Made by a program: the position numbers and the translations under genes
DNA from: Lactobacillaceae bacterium
Lineage (GTDB): Bacteria > Bacillota > Bacilli > Lactobacillales > Lactobacillaceae
Length of the DNA stretch: 12,168 nt
Assembly: GCA_031261865.1 (NCBI GenBank)
Contig: JAISIV010000030.1
Span: 1 to 12,168, forward strand
Reading direction: 5' to 3'
Shown here: in pieces, positions 6,745-12,168 of the stretch
Position numbering within the stretch: the first letter of the stretch is position 1
How the letters are laid out: each line of letters starts with the position of its first letter
The notes under the pieces: model-generated
What the model was told of the DNA's origin: nothing
Seen by the model: only the letters and a program-made list of their open reading frames with translations
The model's database searches: none

Positions 6745-6778
6745 AAAAAATCCTCGAATTTAAGTTTCGAGGATTTTT
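6745..6778. terminator. Bidirectional terminator between the XRE gene and veg
   Basis: A perfect 8-bp stem (TCCTCGAA at 6751-6758, TTCGAGGA at 6766-6773) is flanked by six A and five T, so it works for both convergent genes. Confidence 0.92.
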
Positions 6779-6781
6779 AAA

Positions 6782-7039
6782 TTATGCAGTTTGAGAGGCA
6801 GTTGCCACATCGTATTCAACTTCGATGTGGTGAGTATAAACATCAGTGTAACTGTAGGACACACGATCAAATGTATCTTCAGCTTCGTCTAATTCAACAA
6901 CGAATAATGAGTTATAGGTCTCAACTAGCGTTCCAGTGCGAGTAGTGGTTTTCTTGCGTCCAGCTTGAGCGACAACAGTAATAGTTTGACCAATACGGGC
7001 ATCGAGTTCGTCTTTAATATCTTGTAAAACTTGAGGCAT
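6782..7039 (-). CDS. veg: Veg family protein
   Basis: The 85-residue protein matches the Veg family over its whole length: an IKDELDARIGQTITVVAQAGRKKTTTRTGTL core and a VSYSYTDVYTHHIEVEY end. Veg is a small conserved Firmicutes protein with an SH3-like fold, encoded next to rsmA; in Bacillus subtilis it promotes biofilm matrix expression by opposing SinR. GGGAG lies eight bases before ATG. The gene has its own promoter after rsmA and ends at a strong terminator. The biofilm role in this organism is only inferred. Confidence 0.93.
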   Translation of the reverse strand: MPQVLQDIKDELDARIGQTITVVAQAGRKKTTTRTGTLVETYNSLFVVELDEAEDTFDRVSYSYTDVYTHHIEVEYDVATASQTA

Positions 7040-7064
7040 AAGTAACTCCCTTTTTAAGTAAGTA

Positions 7065-7086
7065 TTAAGTTCGACAAAAAACTTAA
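7065..7086 (-). other. Hairpin in the 5' leader of veg
   Basis: TTAAGTT (7086-7080) and AACTTAA (7071-7065) form a 7-bp stem with an 8-base loop in the leader of veg. No T run follows, so it is not a standard terminator. Function unknown. Confidence 0.35.
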
Positions 7087-7097
7087 CAACTCCTTAT

Positions 7098-7126
7098 ACT
7101 TTACTCCCATTCTGGTGCCATTTCAA
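7098..7126 (-). promoter_or_regulatory. Candidate veg promoter
   Basis: TTGAAA (7126-7121), a 17-bp spacer and TAAAGT (7103-7098) lie on the minus strand just after the rsmA stop. Spacing is ideal and the hexamers are fair. Confidence 0.55.
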
Positions 7127-7137
7127 GCCTAAAACTC

Positions 7138-8007
7138 TCAAAACGTGTTATTTTTCAGTAAATTTGTGGTTAATGTTTGAAATTCTTGTAAATTCAATCG
7201 TTCACCACGAATATTCAAGTCAAATCCACTTTCAAGGATTGCTTGTTCGATAGCTGGTTTTTGTTCTTGACCAAAAAGATACATCAAATTATTTACTAAA
7301 GTTTTACGTCGATGCGCAAACGAAGCTTTGATAACTTGGAACATTTCTTTTTCTTGAGGGAATGGCGTGAAGTTTTCAAGTGGCGACAAATTTAATACTG
7401 CACTGTCAACATTAGGTGACGGGAAAAAGGCAGTTCGAGGTACTTGGAGAGCGATTTTAGCGTTCATCTTGTATTGGATAACAAGACTTAATTCACCATA
7501 ATCTTTCGAACCGACACCGGCTTGAATTCTCTGCGCCACTTCTTTTTGCATCATGACAGTGATTAATTCAAAATCCAAATCGCTTTCAATCAATTGCATC
7601 AAAATTGGTGTTGTTATGTAATACGGTAAATTAGCAACCACTTTAAGATTGTCGACACCTTTGAATCTCGATAGATCGGCTTTTAAAACATCTTGGTGGA
7701 CGATTTCCACATTTTTATATGGGCTTAAAACATCCGCTAAGACCGGAATCAATTTGTCGTCAATTTCGTATGCAGTGACGGTTTTAGCACTCTTAGCTAG
7801 GAGTTCCGTTAGAGAACCGATTCCAGGTCCGATTTCTAGGATGTTGTCTTGCGGTCCGACTTCTGCGGCTGCGACAATGCCATTAAGAATATTTAGGTCT
7901 GTTAAAAAGTTTTGCCCGAATCGTTTGTTAGCTCTAAGTTGGTAGGTTTCTAAAATTGCTTTGGTACGGGTAAAACTTCCAATTAATAAATTTTGGTCTT
8001 CAGTCAT
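7138..8007 (-). CDS. rsmA: 16S rRNA (adenine1518-N6/adenine1519-N6)-dimethyltransferase
   Basis: The 289-residue protein is full length for RsmA (KsgA), which puts two methyl groups on each of two adjacent adenines in helix 45 of 16S rRNA, using S-adenosylmethionine, late in small-subunit assembly. Visible motifs are GQNFL (31-35), the SAM-binding LEIGPGIGSLT (57-67), acidic E81 and D106, the catalytic NLPY (126-129) and FFPSPNVDSAV in the substrate region. The start codon overlaps the end of hepT by 8 nt (ATGACTGA), so translation is probably coupled to the toxin gene. No strong promoter lies directly upstream; transcription should come from the mntA promoter or read-through from rnmV. Loss of the enzyme gives kasugamycin resistance in other bacteria. 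Confidence 0.97.
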   Translation of the reverse strand: MTEDQNLLIGSFTRTKAILETYQLRANKRFGQNFLTDLNILNGIVAAAEVGPQDNILEIGPGIGSLTELLAKSAKTVTAYEIDDKLIPVLADVLSPYKNVEIVHQDVLKADLSRFKGVDNLKVVANLPYYITTPILMQLIESDLDFELITVMMQKEVAQRIQAGVGSKDYGELSLVIQYKMNAKIALQVPRTAFFPSPNVDSAVLNLSPLENFTPFPQEKEMFQVIKASFAHRRKTLVNNLMYLFGQEQKPAIEQAILESGFDLNIRGERLNLQEFQTLTTNLLKNNTF

Positions 8008-8368
8008 TAAAATCTGGATCTTCTTTCTGTAAGAGTGTAGTCAGTTGAGTCCTCAACTCCGGAAGCGAATCATTAAGAGTTCCCCATGCATCCGTATACT
8101 CTATTCCCTCATAGGTGTGGACAACAATATTCCTCATTCCATTAATCTTTGCCCATGTAATTTCAGAATGTTCATCTTGAAACTCTCGACTTATTTTGCC
8201 GGTACTAACCTGTTCTCCGATTTGCATTAATCCAAAGGCAAGAGCGAACTGATACTCGGTTTCATTGATGAATTCAGTGATGCCGCCGGAATGTTTATTC
8301 AAAATTTCTAACGTTTGATTAACGTAATTGAGCATAGTATTCAGATAACGTAAGTCTTTTTTGTTCAT
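8000..8368 (-). CDS. hepT: HepT-like HEPN toxin (putative RNase)
   Basis: The 122-residue, mostly helical protein has the HEPN ribonuclease motif RX4HXY as RNIVVHTY (R79, H84, Y86) within MRNIVVHTYEGI, a hallmark of HepT toxins. In studied pairs the toxin cuts RNA, including tRNA, and is neutralised when the MNT partner adds AMP to the tyrosine of this motif. All motif residues are intact, so the toxin should be active. Its ATG lies 50 nt inside mntA and its stop overlaps the start of rsmA by 8 nt, so three genes are interlocked. No strong ribosome site is visible, in line with coupling to mntA. The RNA target is unknown. Confidence 0.9.
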   Translation of the reverse strand: MNKKDLRYLNTMLNYVNQTLEILNKHSGGITEFINETEYQFALAFGLMQIGEQVSTGKISREFQDEHSEITWAKINGMRNIVVHTYEGIEYTDAWGTLNDSLPELRTQLTTLLQKEDPDFND

Positions 8369-8810
8369 CAGTGAATATCTTCTTTCTCGTCTTCAAGACC
8401 TCTTTTTTGAATCTACTTTTTTCTGGAAGAACATCGAACGATTCCGTATATGTGATATCGACTGGTTTGCCGATTGCTCTAGTCAATTCCTGATTCAGCT
8501 TTTCAGTTGTCTCAAGACCATGCACAAAACCTTTCCCACGTGAGATTAATAGGTCAACATCACTGTCATCTGTTTGTTCGTTTGACACATAAGAGCCAAA
8601 AATCCAGGCATCAGAGACATTAAAACTCTCGAAAATCGGTGCCAAGCGGTTCTTAATAAAATCGATATCAATTGTAAGTGGGCGAATAATAATCTCATCA
8701 CCACGCAAATCAACGTTAACTTTTTGGCCAAGTTTGACGCCGATTTTTTCCAGCTCTTTTGTAATGGCAACCGTCAAAGCGGTGCCACTTTTGCTAACTG
8801 TCCTTTGCAT
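8319..8810 (-). CDS. mntA: MntA-like nucleotidyltransferase antitoxin with an N-terminal AbrB/MazE-like domain
   Basis: Residues 1-45 (RTVSKSGTALTVAITKELEKIGVKLGQKVNVDL, then EIIIRP) match the swapped-hairpin AbrB/MazE DNA-binding fold of antitoxins. Residues 50-135 form a minimal nucleotidyltransferase with GSX10DXD (G72, S73, D84, D86) and a third acidic residue (D118, PVDITY); such MntA proteins AMPylate their HepT toxin. Most MntA proteins lack a DNA-binding domain, so this fusion could join enzymatic neutralisation to transcriptional autoregulation in one protein. A basic tail (135-163) extends 50 nt into hepT. ATG at 8810 follows an in-frame TGA closely and has no Shine-Dalgarno, suggesting a leaderless or poorly initiated message. 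It is divided from rnmV by a terminator and a palindrome. Confidence 0.88.
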   Translation of the reverse strand: MQRTVSKSGTALTVAITKELEKIGVKLGQKVNVDLRGDEIIIRPLTIDIDFIKNRLAPIFESFNVSDAWIFGSYVSNEQTDDSDVDLLISRGKGFVHGLETTEKLNQELTRAIGKPVDITYTESFDVLPEKSRFKKEVLKTRKKIFTDEQKRLTLSEYYAQLR

Positions 8811-8811
8811 A

Positions 8812-8835
8812 TATCATGATATTAACATAATGATA
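8812..8835. promoter_or_regulatory. Imperfect palindrome upstream of mntA, candidate operator
   Basis: TATCAT (8812-8817) and ATGATA (8830-8835) are perfect inverted arms, and the 12 bp between add four more paired positions, 10 of 12 in total. It ends one base before the mntA start and probably overlaps its promoter, the natural site for autorepression by the AbrB-like domain. Confidence 0.5.
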
Positions 8836-8865
8836 AAAAGCCATCTATTTAATTAAGATGACTTT
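8835..8865 (-). terminator. Rho-independent terminator of rnmV
   Basis: On the minus strand AAAGTCATCT (8865-8856) pairs with AGATGGCTTT (8846-8837) with one G-T wobble and a 9-base loop, followed by T. The stem overlaps the rnmV stop codon. The AT-rich loop suggests incomplete termination. Confidence 0.65.
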
Positions 8866-9403
8866 GAACACTTCTCTTTAATTCTGCAAAACTAATCCCA
8901 AACAAATTAAGACGTTTTAAAAATTGTTTGCCATTAACTTGTCCCAGTCGAAGACTTTCAGCTACTTTCATCCTTAAATCGGCCGCGCGTGGGCCGTCAA
9001 TTAAATTCAATTCTCGTAATTGGGATTGAGTGATTTTATCGTTTTCAGATGTGGACAATCCTGGCGTTAACATCCCCTCAAGTGCCCTTTTAATAGCAAT
9101 TGCGTCGGCATGTTCAATTCCTAAAGTTCCTTTGCCGTCAGGCTCGCCTTCTTTTCTAGTTAGATGAGCATGCTTAGCATTTGGAGCAACTTCAGAAATA
9201 ATCCGGCGGATCCGATTACCTTGAAAATCCGGATCTGTAAAAATTACTAGTTCTTGGTCGGACAAGTCTTTAATACGGTCGAGAACTTTTTGATCAATAC
9301 TTGAGCCACCGGTTTCAATGGTCTTAACTTCTGGTCCCAAAATACGTCTGAGATTTTCAGTATCGGACCTGCCTTCGACAATTAGAATTTGATTAAAACT
9401 CAT
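8849..9403 (-). CDS. rnmV: Ribonuclease M5
   Basis: The 184-residue protein is full length for RNase M5, which makes the final cuts at both ends of 5S rRNA in Firmicutes, acting on 5S bound to ribosomal protein L18. The N-terminal TOPRIM domain shows IVEGRSDTENL (catalytic E10) and VIFTDPDFQGNRIRR (D57, D59), then the family signature GTLGIEHA (92-99); the C-terminal part binds RNA. Its ATG overlaps the TMEM175 gene stop (ATGA), so the two are co-translated. In most relatives rsmA follows directly; here a toxin-antitoxin pair and a terminator intervene. Confidence 0.95.
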   Translation of the reverse strand: MSFNQILIVEGRSDTENLRRILGPEVKTIETGGSSIDQKVLDRIKDLSDQELVIFTDPDFQGNRIRRIISEVAPNAKHAHLTRKEGEPDGKGTLGIEHADAIAIKRALEGMLTPGLSTSENDKITQSQLRELNLIDGPRAADLRMKVAESLRLGQVNGKQFLKRLNLFGISFAELKRSVQSHLN

Positions 9404-10416
9404 TTGTGGTTATGTTGCTTTCGATTTTGCTCACGTTGTTGTTTACGTTGCTGAAGGATTTCTCGTTTTTGCTCGTTACGTTCTTCGATCATTTTTTGGC
9501 GAACTTCTTGACGTTGTTCGGGTGACATATTTTGCCAATCTTCATAACGTTTACGAGCGGCATCTCGTTGTTCTTTAGGCAGATTTTTCCAATATAAATT
9601 ATTGCGAAGACGTTCTTGATTGGCTCTATTTTGGCGACTAATTCGACCTTCGTTGTCAATCGTTTTTAAAACTTCATCTTTTGAAACACCGTTTTGTTCT
9701 GCACGATCTTGAATATTCTTTTCAGTTTCAGCAATTTTATCTTTTAGTTCGCCGTCATAAATTGTGTCAATTAAACCAACAATGGGAACAATTAGGAATA
9801 GCCAAAATCCCCAGGATGGCCAAATGGTTGCAATGATTAGTAGAAATACCGAACCGATAGCAGCACCTTTTGCTTGGTTATTAAAAGCGAAATTATAAAG
9901 GCGTGCCAATGCGTTGTTTTCCGGAGTGTCCATCTCATCAGGATTGAAATTTGTTCTGACAACATTTAGCATTAAAACTTGTTGCCAGGTACTTGCAAGA
10001 ACATAAACAATTCCATAACCGAGAACCGCGAAACGGTTGTGCCAATCCTCAACCATCCACCTAGTCATGAAAGGAAGAAGAGAAAGAGTTGCCAACCAAA
10101 CAAAGACAAACAAAACCCCAGTTGGGCTGATTTTTTCAATGACGTTTAACATTCGCATGTTGGAAATATAAGCTTGAATGACAACAAAAAAACTAATCAA
10201 AAATACTACAATGCTGGCTAAAACCGGGATTAGATCTGAAATTTTATCGGCGCCAATTTCCGGTACGTGAAGTTCCAAAACCATGATAGTAGCAACGATT
10301 GCAAGAACAGCATCAATAAAAGCGTTCAGGCGTTCGATGGTTCTTTTTGAATAGAATCTATCTTGGAGCGCACGACGGGCATCTACTCCTTTTTCGAAAT
10401 CAAATTTTTCAGCCAT
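9400..10416 (-). CDS. TMEM175-family channel protein with a long charged C-terminal tail
   Basis: The 338-residue protein has six predicted membrane segments (about 32-50, 62-82, 100-118, 130-150, 183-200, 203-222). The first carries the TMEM175 motif in the form RLNAFIDAVLAIVATIMVLEL, where family members read RxxxFSD; the Ser is replaced by Ile here. Bacterial TMEM175 proteins form potassium-permeable tetrameric channels. Residues about 223-338 form a very polar, Arg/Gln/Glu/Lys-rich helical tail, likely a coiled coil, ending in repeated KQQREQNRK-like text; it could bind RNA or ribosomes, which is speculation from composition and from coupling to rnmV. An AAAGGA site lies about seven bases before ATG. 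Confidence 0.85.
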   Translation of the reverse strand: MAEKFDFEKGVDARRALQDRFYSKRTIERLNAFIDAVLAIVATIMVLELHVPEIGADKISDLIPVLASIVVFLISFFVVIQAYISNMRMLNVIEKISPTGVLFVFVWLATLSLLPFMTRWMVEDWHNRFAVLGYGIVYVLASTWQQVLMLNVVRTNFNPDEMDTPENNALARLYNFAFNNQAKGAAIGSVFLLIIATIWPSWGFWLFLIVPIVGLIDTIYDGELKDKIAETEKNIQDRAEQNGVSKDEVLKTIDNEGRISRQNRANQERLRNNLYWKNLPKEQRDAARKRYEDWQNMSPEQRQEVRQKMIEERNEQKREILQQRKQQREQNRKQHNHK

Positions 10417-10438
10417 AGTATTTCCTTTAACCTAAATA

Positions 10439-10467
10439 TTTTAACGCGTAATAAAAAAGCCACGCAA
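10439..10467 (-). promoter_or_regulatory. Candidate promoter of the TMEM175-rnmV operon
   Basis: TTGCGT (10467-10462), a 17-bp spacer and TTAAAA (10444-10439) lie on the minus strand. The -35 is inside the terminator hairpin that ends the upstream toxin gene, so terminator and promoter overlap. Confidence 0.45.
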
Positions 10468-10478
10468 AACGTGACTTT
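10453..10478 (-). terminator. Terminator of the DinJ/MazF-like cassette
   Basis: AAAGTCACG (10478-10470) pairs with CGTGGCTTT (10464-10456) around the loop TTTTG, followed by T on the minus strand. It lies four bases after the restored toxin stop. Confidence 0.85.
10455..10477. repeat. 23-bp direct repeat, copy B
   Basis: The bases here are identical to 11139-11161, and the copies are exactly 684 bp apart. They bracket the toxin-antitoxin cassette and consist of the terminator stem-loop. See copy A. Confidence 0.85.
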
Positions 10479-10481
10479 GGT

Positions 10482-10819
10482 TTATTTAGTTTTGTTGTTA
10501 AGAAAGCCTTCAAGTCTTAATGCATCTCTTTTGGAAAGATAACCGATGACTGATTGAATTTTAGACTCCGCGAATTTTCTATCAAACGTAATAAGCTGAA
10601 AAGTATCAATATAAGATGGCAAATTTAAGCCAATTCTCTCCCAGTCTTCAATGTACAAATACTTTTTTTCATAAACTCAGACTTGTTTTCAAATTTAGAA
10701 GTGATTTTAAAGAAACCGATTTCTTCAGTGCCTATCCTTCTAATTAAAACTGACCTCACTTTTCCTGATTTAGAGTTTTCAACGTTAACGAAGAGTGTGT
10801 CGATATCATTAATCTTCAT
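10482..10819 (-). pseudogene. MazF/PemK-like toxin, frame broken at an A7 run (or expressed by -1 frameshift)
   Basis: As read, the frame gives 64 residues and stops at 10625. The first 52 residues look like the N-terminal half of a small MazF/PemK-type endoribonuclease (a GKVRSVLIRR strand and FFKITSKFENKSEF; R22 and T40 are the likely active-site counterparts). The rest of the family pattern continues in the -1 frame from the A run at 10669-10663: YLYIEDWERIGLNLPSYIDT, then a LITFDRKF segment and IGYLSKRDALRLEGFLNNKTK, ending at 10482. A slip of -1 after AAA AAA, or one more A, gives an uninterrupted 112-residue toxin. It may be an inactivating mutation, programmed frameshifting, transcriptional slippage or a sequencing error. 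The ATG overlaps the antitoxin gene by 11 nt, typical of a toxin-antitoxin pair. Confidence 0.75.
10663..10669 (-). other. Slippery A7 run at the toxin frame break
   Basis: On the minus strand the zero frame reads ATG AAA AAA AGT. Slipping back one base gives AAA AAA AAG TAT and enters the conserved second half of the toxin. The A-run followed by G resembles the AAAAAAG shift site used by bacterial frameshift genes. No obvious stem-loop directly follows. Confidence 0.55.
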
Positions 10820-11093
10820 CGAGTAAACTCATAAATTCTTCGTCGTTTTGTGGCGTAACTACGTTAACTGTTCCATTTTCAATAGCATTCGATAATGCTA
10901 AATCGAGTCTTCTATTAATTTCATCATCAGTAGGGAAAACTGAGACGCTAAATGGTATATCGCCTTGAATTGATACCTGTTTTAAAAATAAACTAATTGC
11001 TTCGGAAGTAGATAACCCAAGTTGATCAAATACGGCCTGTGAATCCTCAAGTCCTTGTTCATCTACTGTAACTTGTATTTTCCTCTTAGACAT
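10809..11093 (-). CDS. RelB/DinJ-family antitoxin
   Basis: The 94-residue protein starts MSKRKIQVTVDE and matches the DinJ ribbon-helix-helix pattern: DSQAVFDQLGLSTSEAISLFLKQVSIQGDIPFSVSVF, followed by an acidic, probably disordered tail (EEFMSLLDED) that would wrap the toxin. Such proteins neutralise an RNase toxin and repress their own operon. I chose ATG at 11093 because GGAGG lies five bases upstream; the longer frame from 11147 would begin inside the preceding terminator. It overlaps the toxin start by 11 nt. DinJ usually pairs with YafQ; pairing with a MazF/PemK-like toxin also occurs in lactobacilli. Confidence 0.9.
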   Translation of the reverse strand: MSKRKIQVTVDEQGLEDSQAVFDQLGLSTSEAISLFLKQVSIQGDIPFSVSVFPTDDEINRRLDLALSNAIENGTVNVVTPQNDEEFMSLLDED

Positions 11094-11132
11094 GTTGGCC
11101 TCCATTTGTATTCTAATTGTACTCCGTATGTT

Positions 11133-11161
11133 AAAAAGAAAAGCCACGCAAAACGTGACTT
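11133..11161 (-). terminator. Terminator of the MFS transporter gene
   Basis: AAGTCACG (11161-11154) pairs with CGTGGCTT (11148-11141) around the loop TTTTG, followed by a T-rich run on the minus strand. It lies 12 bases after the transporter stop and separates it from the antitoxin gene. Confidence 0.85.
11139..11161. repeat. 23-bp direct repeat, copy A
   Basis: Identical over 23 bp to 10455-10477. This copy ends the MFS gene; the other ends the toxin-antitoxin unit. The arrangement suggests that the cassette arrived or was copied together with one terminator, or that the repeat marks recombination ends. Confidence 0.85.
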
Positions 11162-11173
11162 CATGATAAAGTA

Positions 11174-12168
11174 TTAAGCTTTTTCATCAGCAGTCCAATG
11201 GAACAACGAATGAATAAGTTGACCTTGATTATTTGAAGTTTTAGGCCGGAGTGTTCTCATTTGTCCTACAGCTAAAATGACACCGACCAGCGTAAGGATG
11301 GCGCCAATATAGTAGGCCATTTGAGTTCCAGCAAGAAATGATGCATCTTGGCCTTTAACGTAGTTATTTACCACGTGTCCAGCCGCAACTGACATGTAAG
11401 TAAATAGAATTCCTTCAGCCAACGCGTACCCGCTCATCATACCGATGGTTCTCGTTAACGAACTGATGGAACCGGCTGCACCTAATAGGTCTTTAGGAAC
11501 GTTAGTCATAGTAAGAGCGGAATTAGGTGAATTGACAATTCCCATAGCAACTCCATTTAAGACAACCGGAATCAAAATCAGATAAGGACTGAGGTTAACG
11601 GTAGTTGTCCATGCATAACCAATGTTAGAAATAACCATAATGGCCATTCCAATTAAATTCAAAAGCGCTTTATCAATTCGGTCGCCTAAGAATCCGGCAA
11701 TTGGTGTAACAGCAACCATGATTGCGGGTTGTCCAACCATGATAATCGAGGCCGCGGCTGGAGACATGCCGCGATAACTTTCCAAATAAAATGGCAACAA
11801 AATATTTGAGAAAGAATTTGCAACCGAAGCAATGATTGAAACACCAATTGAGAGACTAAAGATTTTGTCTTTGAATAAATTGATGTTTAGAACTGAATTG
11901 GACTGCTTGCGCGCTCTAAGAATGAAGATTATTAGAAGGACAATTGTGAAAGCTGTAATCGCAATAACTACTGGATTTAAATAACCGTTTGTTTGTCCGA
12001 TTGAAATACCAGCGTACCAAACGATAATTGTCATCATCAACAAAAACGATCCGAGAATATCAAAATTATGTGCGGCGCCAGCTTCAACTTCTTGTTTTTT
12101 AGGGAATGCAATCGCTCCCATAATAATTGCCAAGATTCCAATCGGAACGTTAACCCAGAAAATATAAT
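11174..12168 (-). CDS. DHA2-family (14-TM) MFS drug efflux transporter, N-terminus cut by window edge
   Basis: The frame is open to the right edge, so the start lies outside; the text at the edge reads YIFWVNVPIGILAIIM, the conserved motif of the DHA2 (EmrB/QacA) branch near helices 5-6, which places the missing N-terminus at roughly 160-180 residues. About eight membrane segments remain, with GFLGDRIDKALLNLIG as the loop motif between helices 8 and 9 and QPAIMVAVTPIAGF before it. The family exports toxic hydrophobic compounds using the proton gradient across the cytoplasmic membrane. The substrate cannot be told from sequence. The C-terminal end (after residue MRTLRPK) is short and polar. 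The gene ends at its own terminator, so it is probably not cotranscribed with the antitoxin gene. Confidence 0.9.
   Translation of the reverse strand, partial: YIFWVNVPIGILAIIMGAIAFPKKQEVEAGAAHNFDILGSFLLMMTIIVWYAGISIGQTNGYLNPVVIAITAFTIVLLIIFILRARKQSNSVLNINLFKDKIFSLSIGVSIIASVANSFSNILLPFYLESYRGMSPAAASIIMVGQPAIMVAVTPIAGFLGDRIDKALLNLIGMAIMVISNIGYAWTTTVNLSPYLILIPVVLNGVAMGIVNSPNSALTMTNVPKDLLGAAGSISSLTRTIGMMSGYALAEGILFTYMSVAAGHVVNNYVKGQDASFLAGTQMAYYIGAILTLVGVILAVGQMRTLRPKTSNNQGQLIHSLFHWTADEKA

Noticed and set aside
7649..8770. Open frames at 7649-7945, 8045-8230, 8361-8543 (plus) and 8546-8770 (minus)
   Set aside because: All are contained in rsmA, hepT or mntA, whose motifs are unambiguous.
11094..11147. 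Longer antitoxin start at 11147
   Set aside because: The extra 18 residues do not match the family, the start lies inside the transporter terminator, and the ATG at 11093 has an ideal GGAGG site.
12133..12168. TTG at 12133 as the true start of the MFS gene
   Set aside because: The frame stays open to the window edge and the upstream residues YIFWVNVPIGI are a conserved internal motif of the family.
1..12168. CRISPR arrays, tRNA or rRNA genes, insertion sequences
   Set aside because: I found no regularly spaced repeats, cloverleaf sequence, or transposase or integrase frame in the window.

Overview
The window looks like a chromosome segment of a low-to-moderate GC Gram-positive bacterium, most likely a lactic acid bacterium of the Lactobacillaceae. 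The reasons are the rnmV, rsmA and veg genes in the usual Firmicutes order (here with an insertion), the strong AAGGAG-type ribosome binding sites, and the mix of a LytTR regulator, a secreted peptide, a CPBP-family protein and a MacB-like ABC exporter. I cannot name the genus from sequence alone.

Layout, left to right. (1) 1-1930, minus: the first 643 codons of a large secreted nuclease with OB-fold repeats followed by an endonuclease/exonuclease/phosphatase domain, cut by the left edge. (2) 2161-3963: an AT-rich island with a LytTR-type regulator (minus), facing a divergent two-gene unit (plus) that encodes a 95-residue Sec-exported peptide and an overlapping, catalytically intact CPBP (Abi) membrane protein. 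The shared 113-bp gap holds a 9-bp direct repeat of the LytTR-site type. This is the best candidate for an undescribed system: a regulated secreted peptide, possibly a bacteriocin, with its immunity protein. (3) 4017-6173, minus: a MacB/FtsX-like permease and its ATPase, with a divergent XRE-family membrane-tethered regulator (6330-6731, plus). Their shared gap holds four 7-bp units at exactly 11-bp spacing, a palindrome, and a hairpin carrying the ribosome binding site of the permease gene.

(4) 6782-10416, minus: veg, rsmA, a HepT/MntA toxin-antitoxin pair, rnmV and a TMEM175-type channel gene. The HepT/MntA pair sits between rnmV and rsmA, which are normally neighbours, and hepT overlaps rsmA by 8 nt. 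Its antitoxin is a fusion of an AbrB/MazE-like DNA-binding domain to the nucleotidyltransferase. (5) 10482-11093, minus: a second toxin-antitoxin pair, a DinJ-like antitoxin and a MazF/PemK-like toxin. The toxin frame is broken at a run of seven A, where a -1 shift restores the whole protein. The cassette is bracketed by two identical 23-bp copies of a terminator. (6) 11174-12168, minus: the C-terminal part of a DHA2-type (14-TM) drug efflux transporter that runs off the right edge.

Housekeeping genes (rRNA processing and methylation, veg) are thus interleaved with two toxin-antitoxin modules, next to two peptide/efflux-type clusters that each have a local regulator. I see no tRNA, rRNA, CRISPR array, transposase or integrase.
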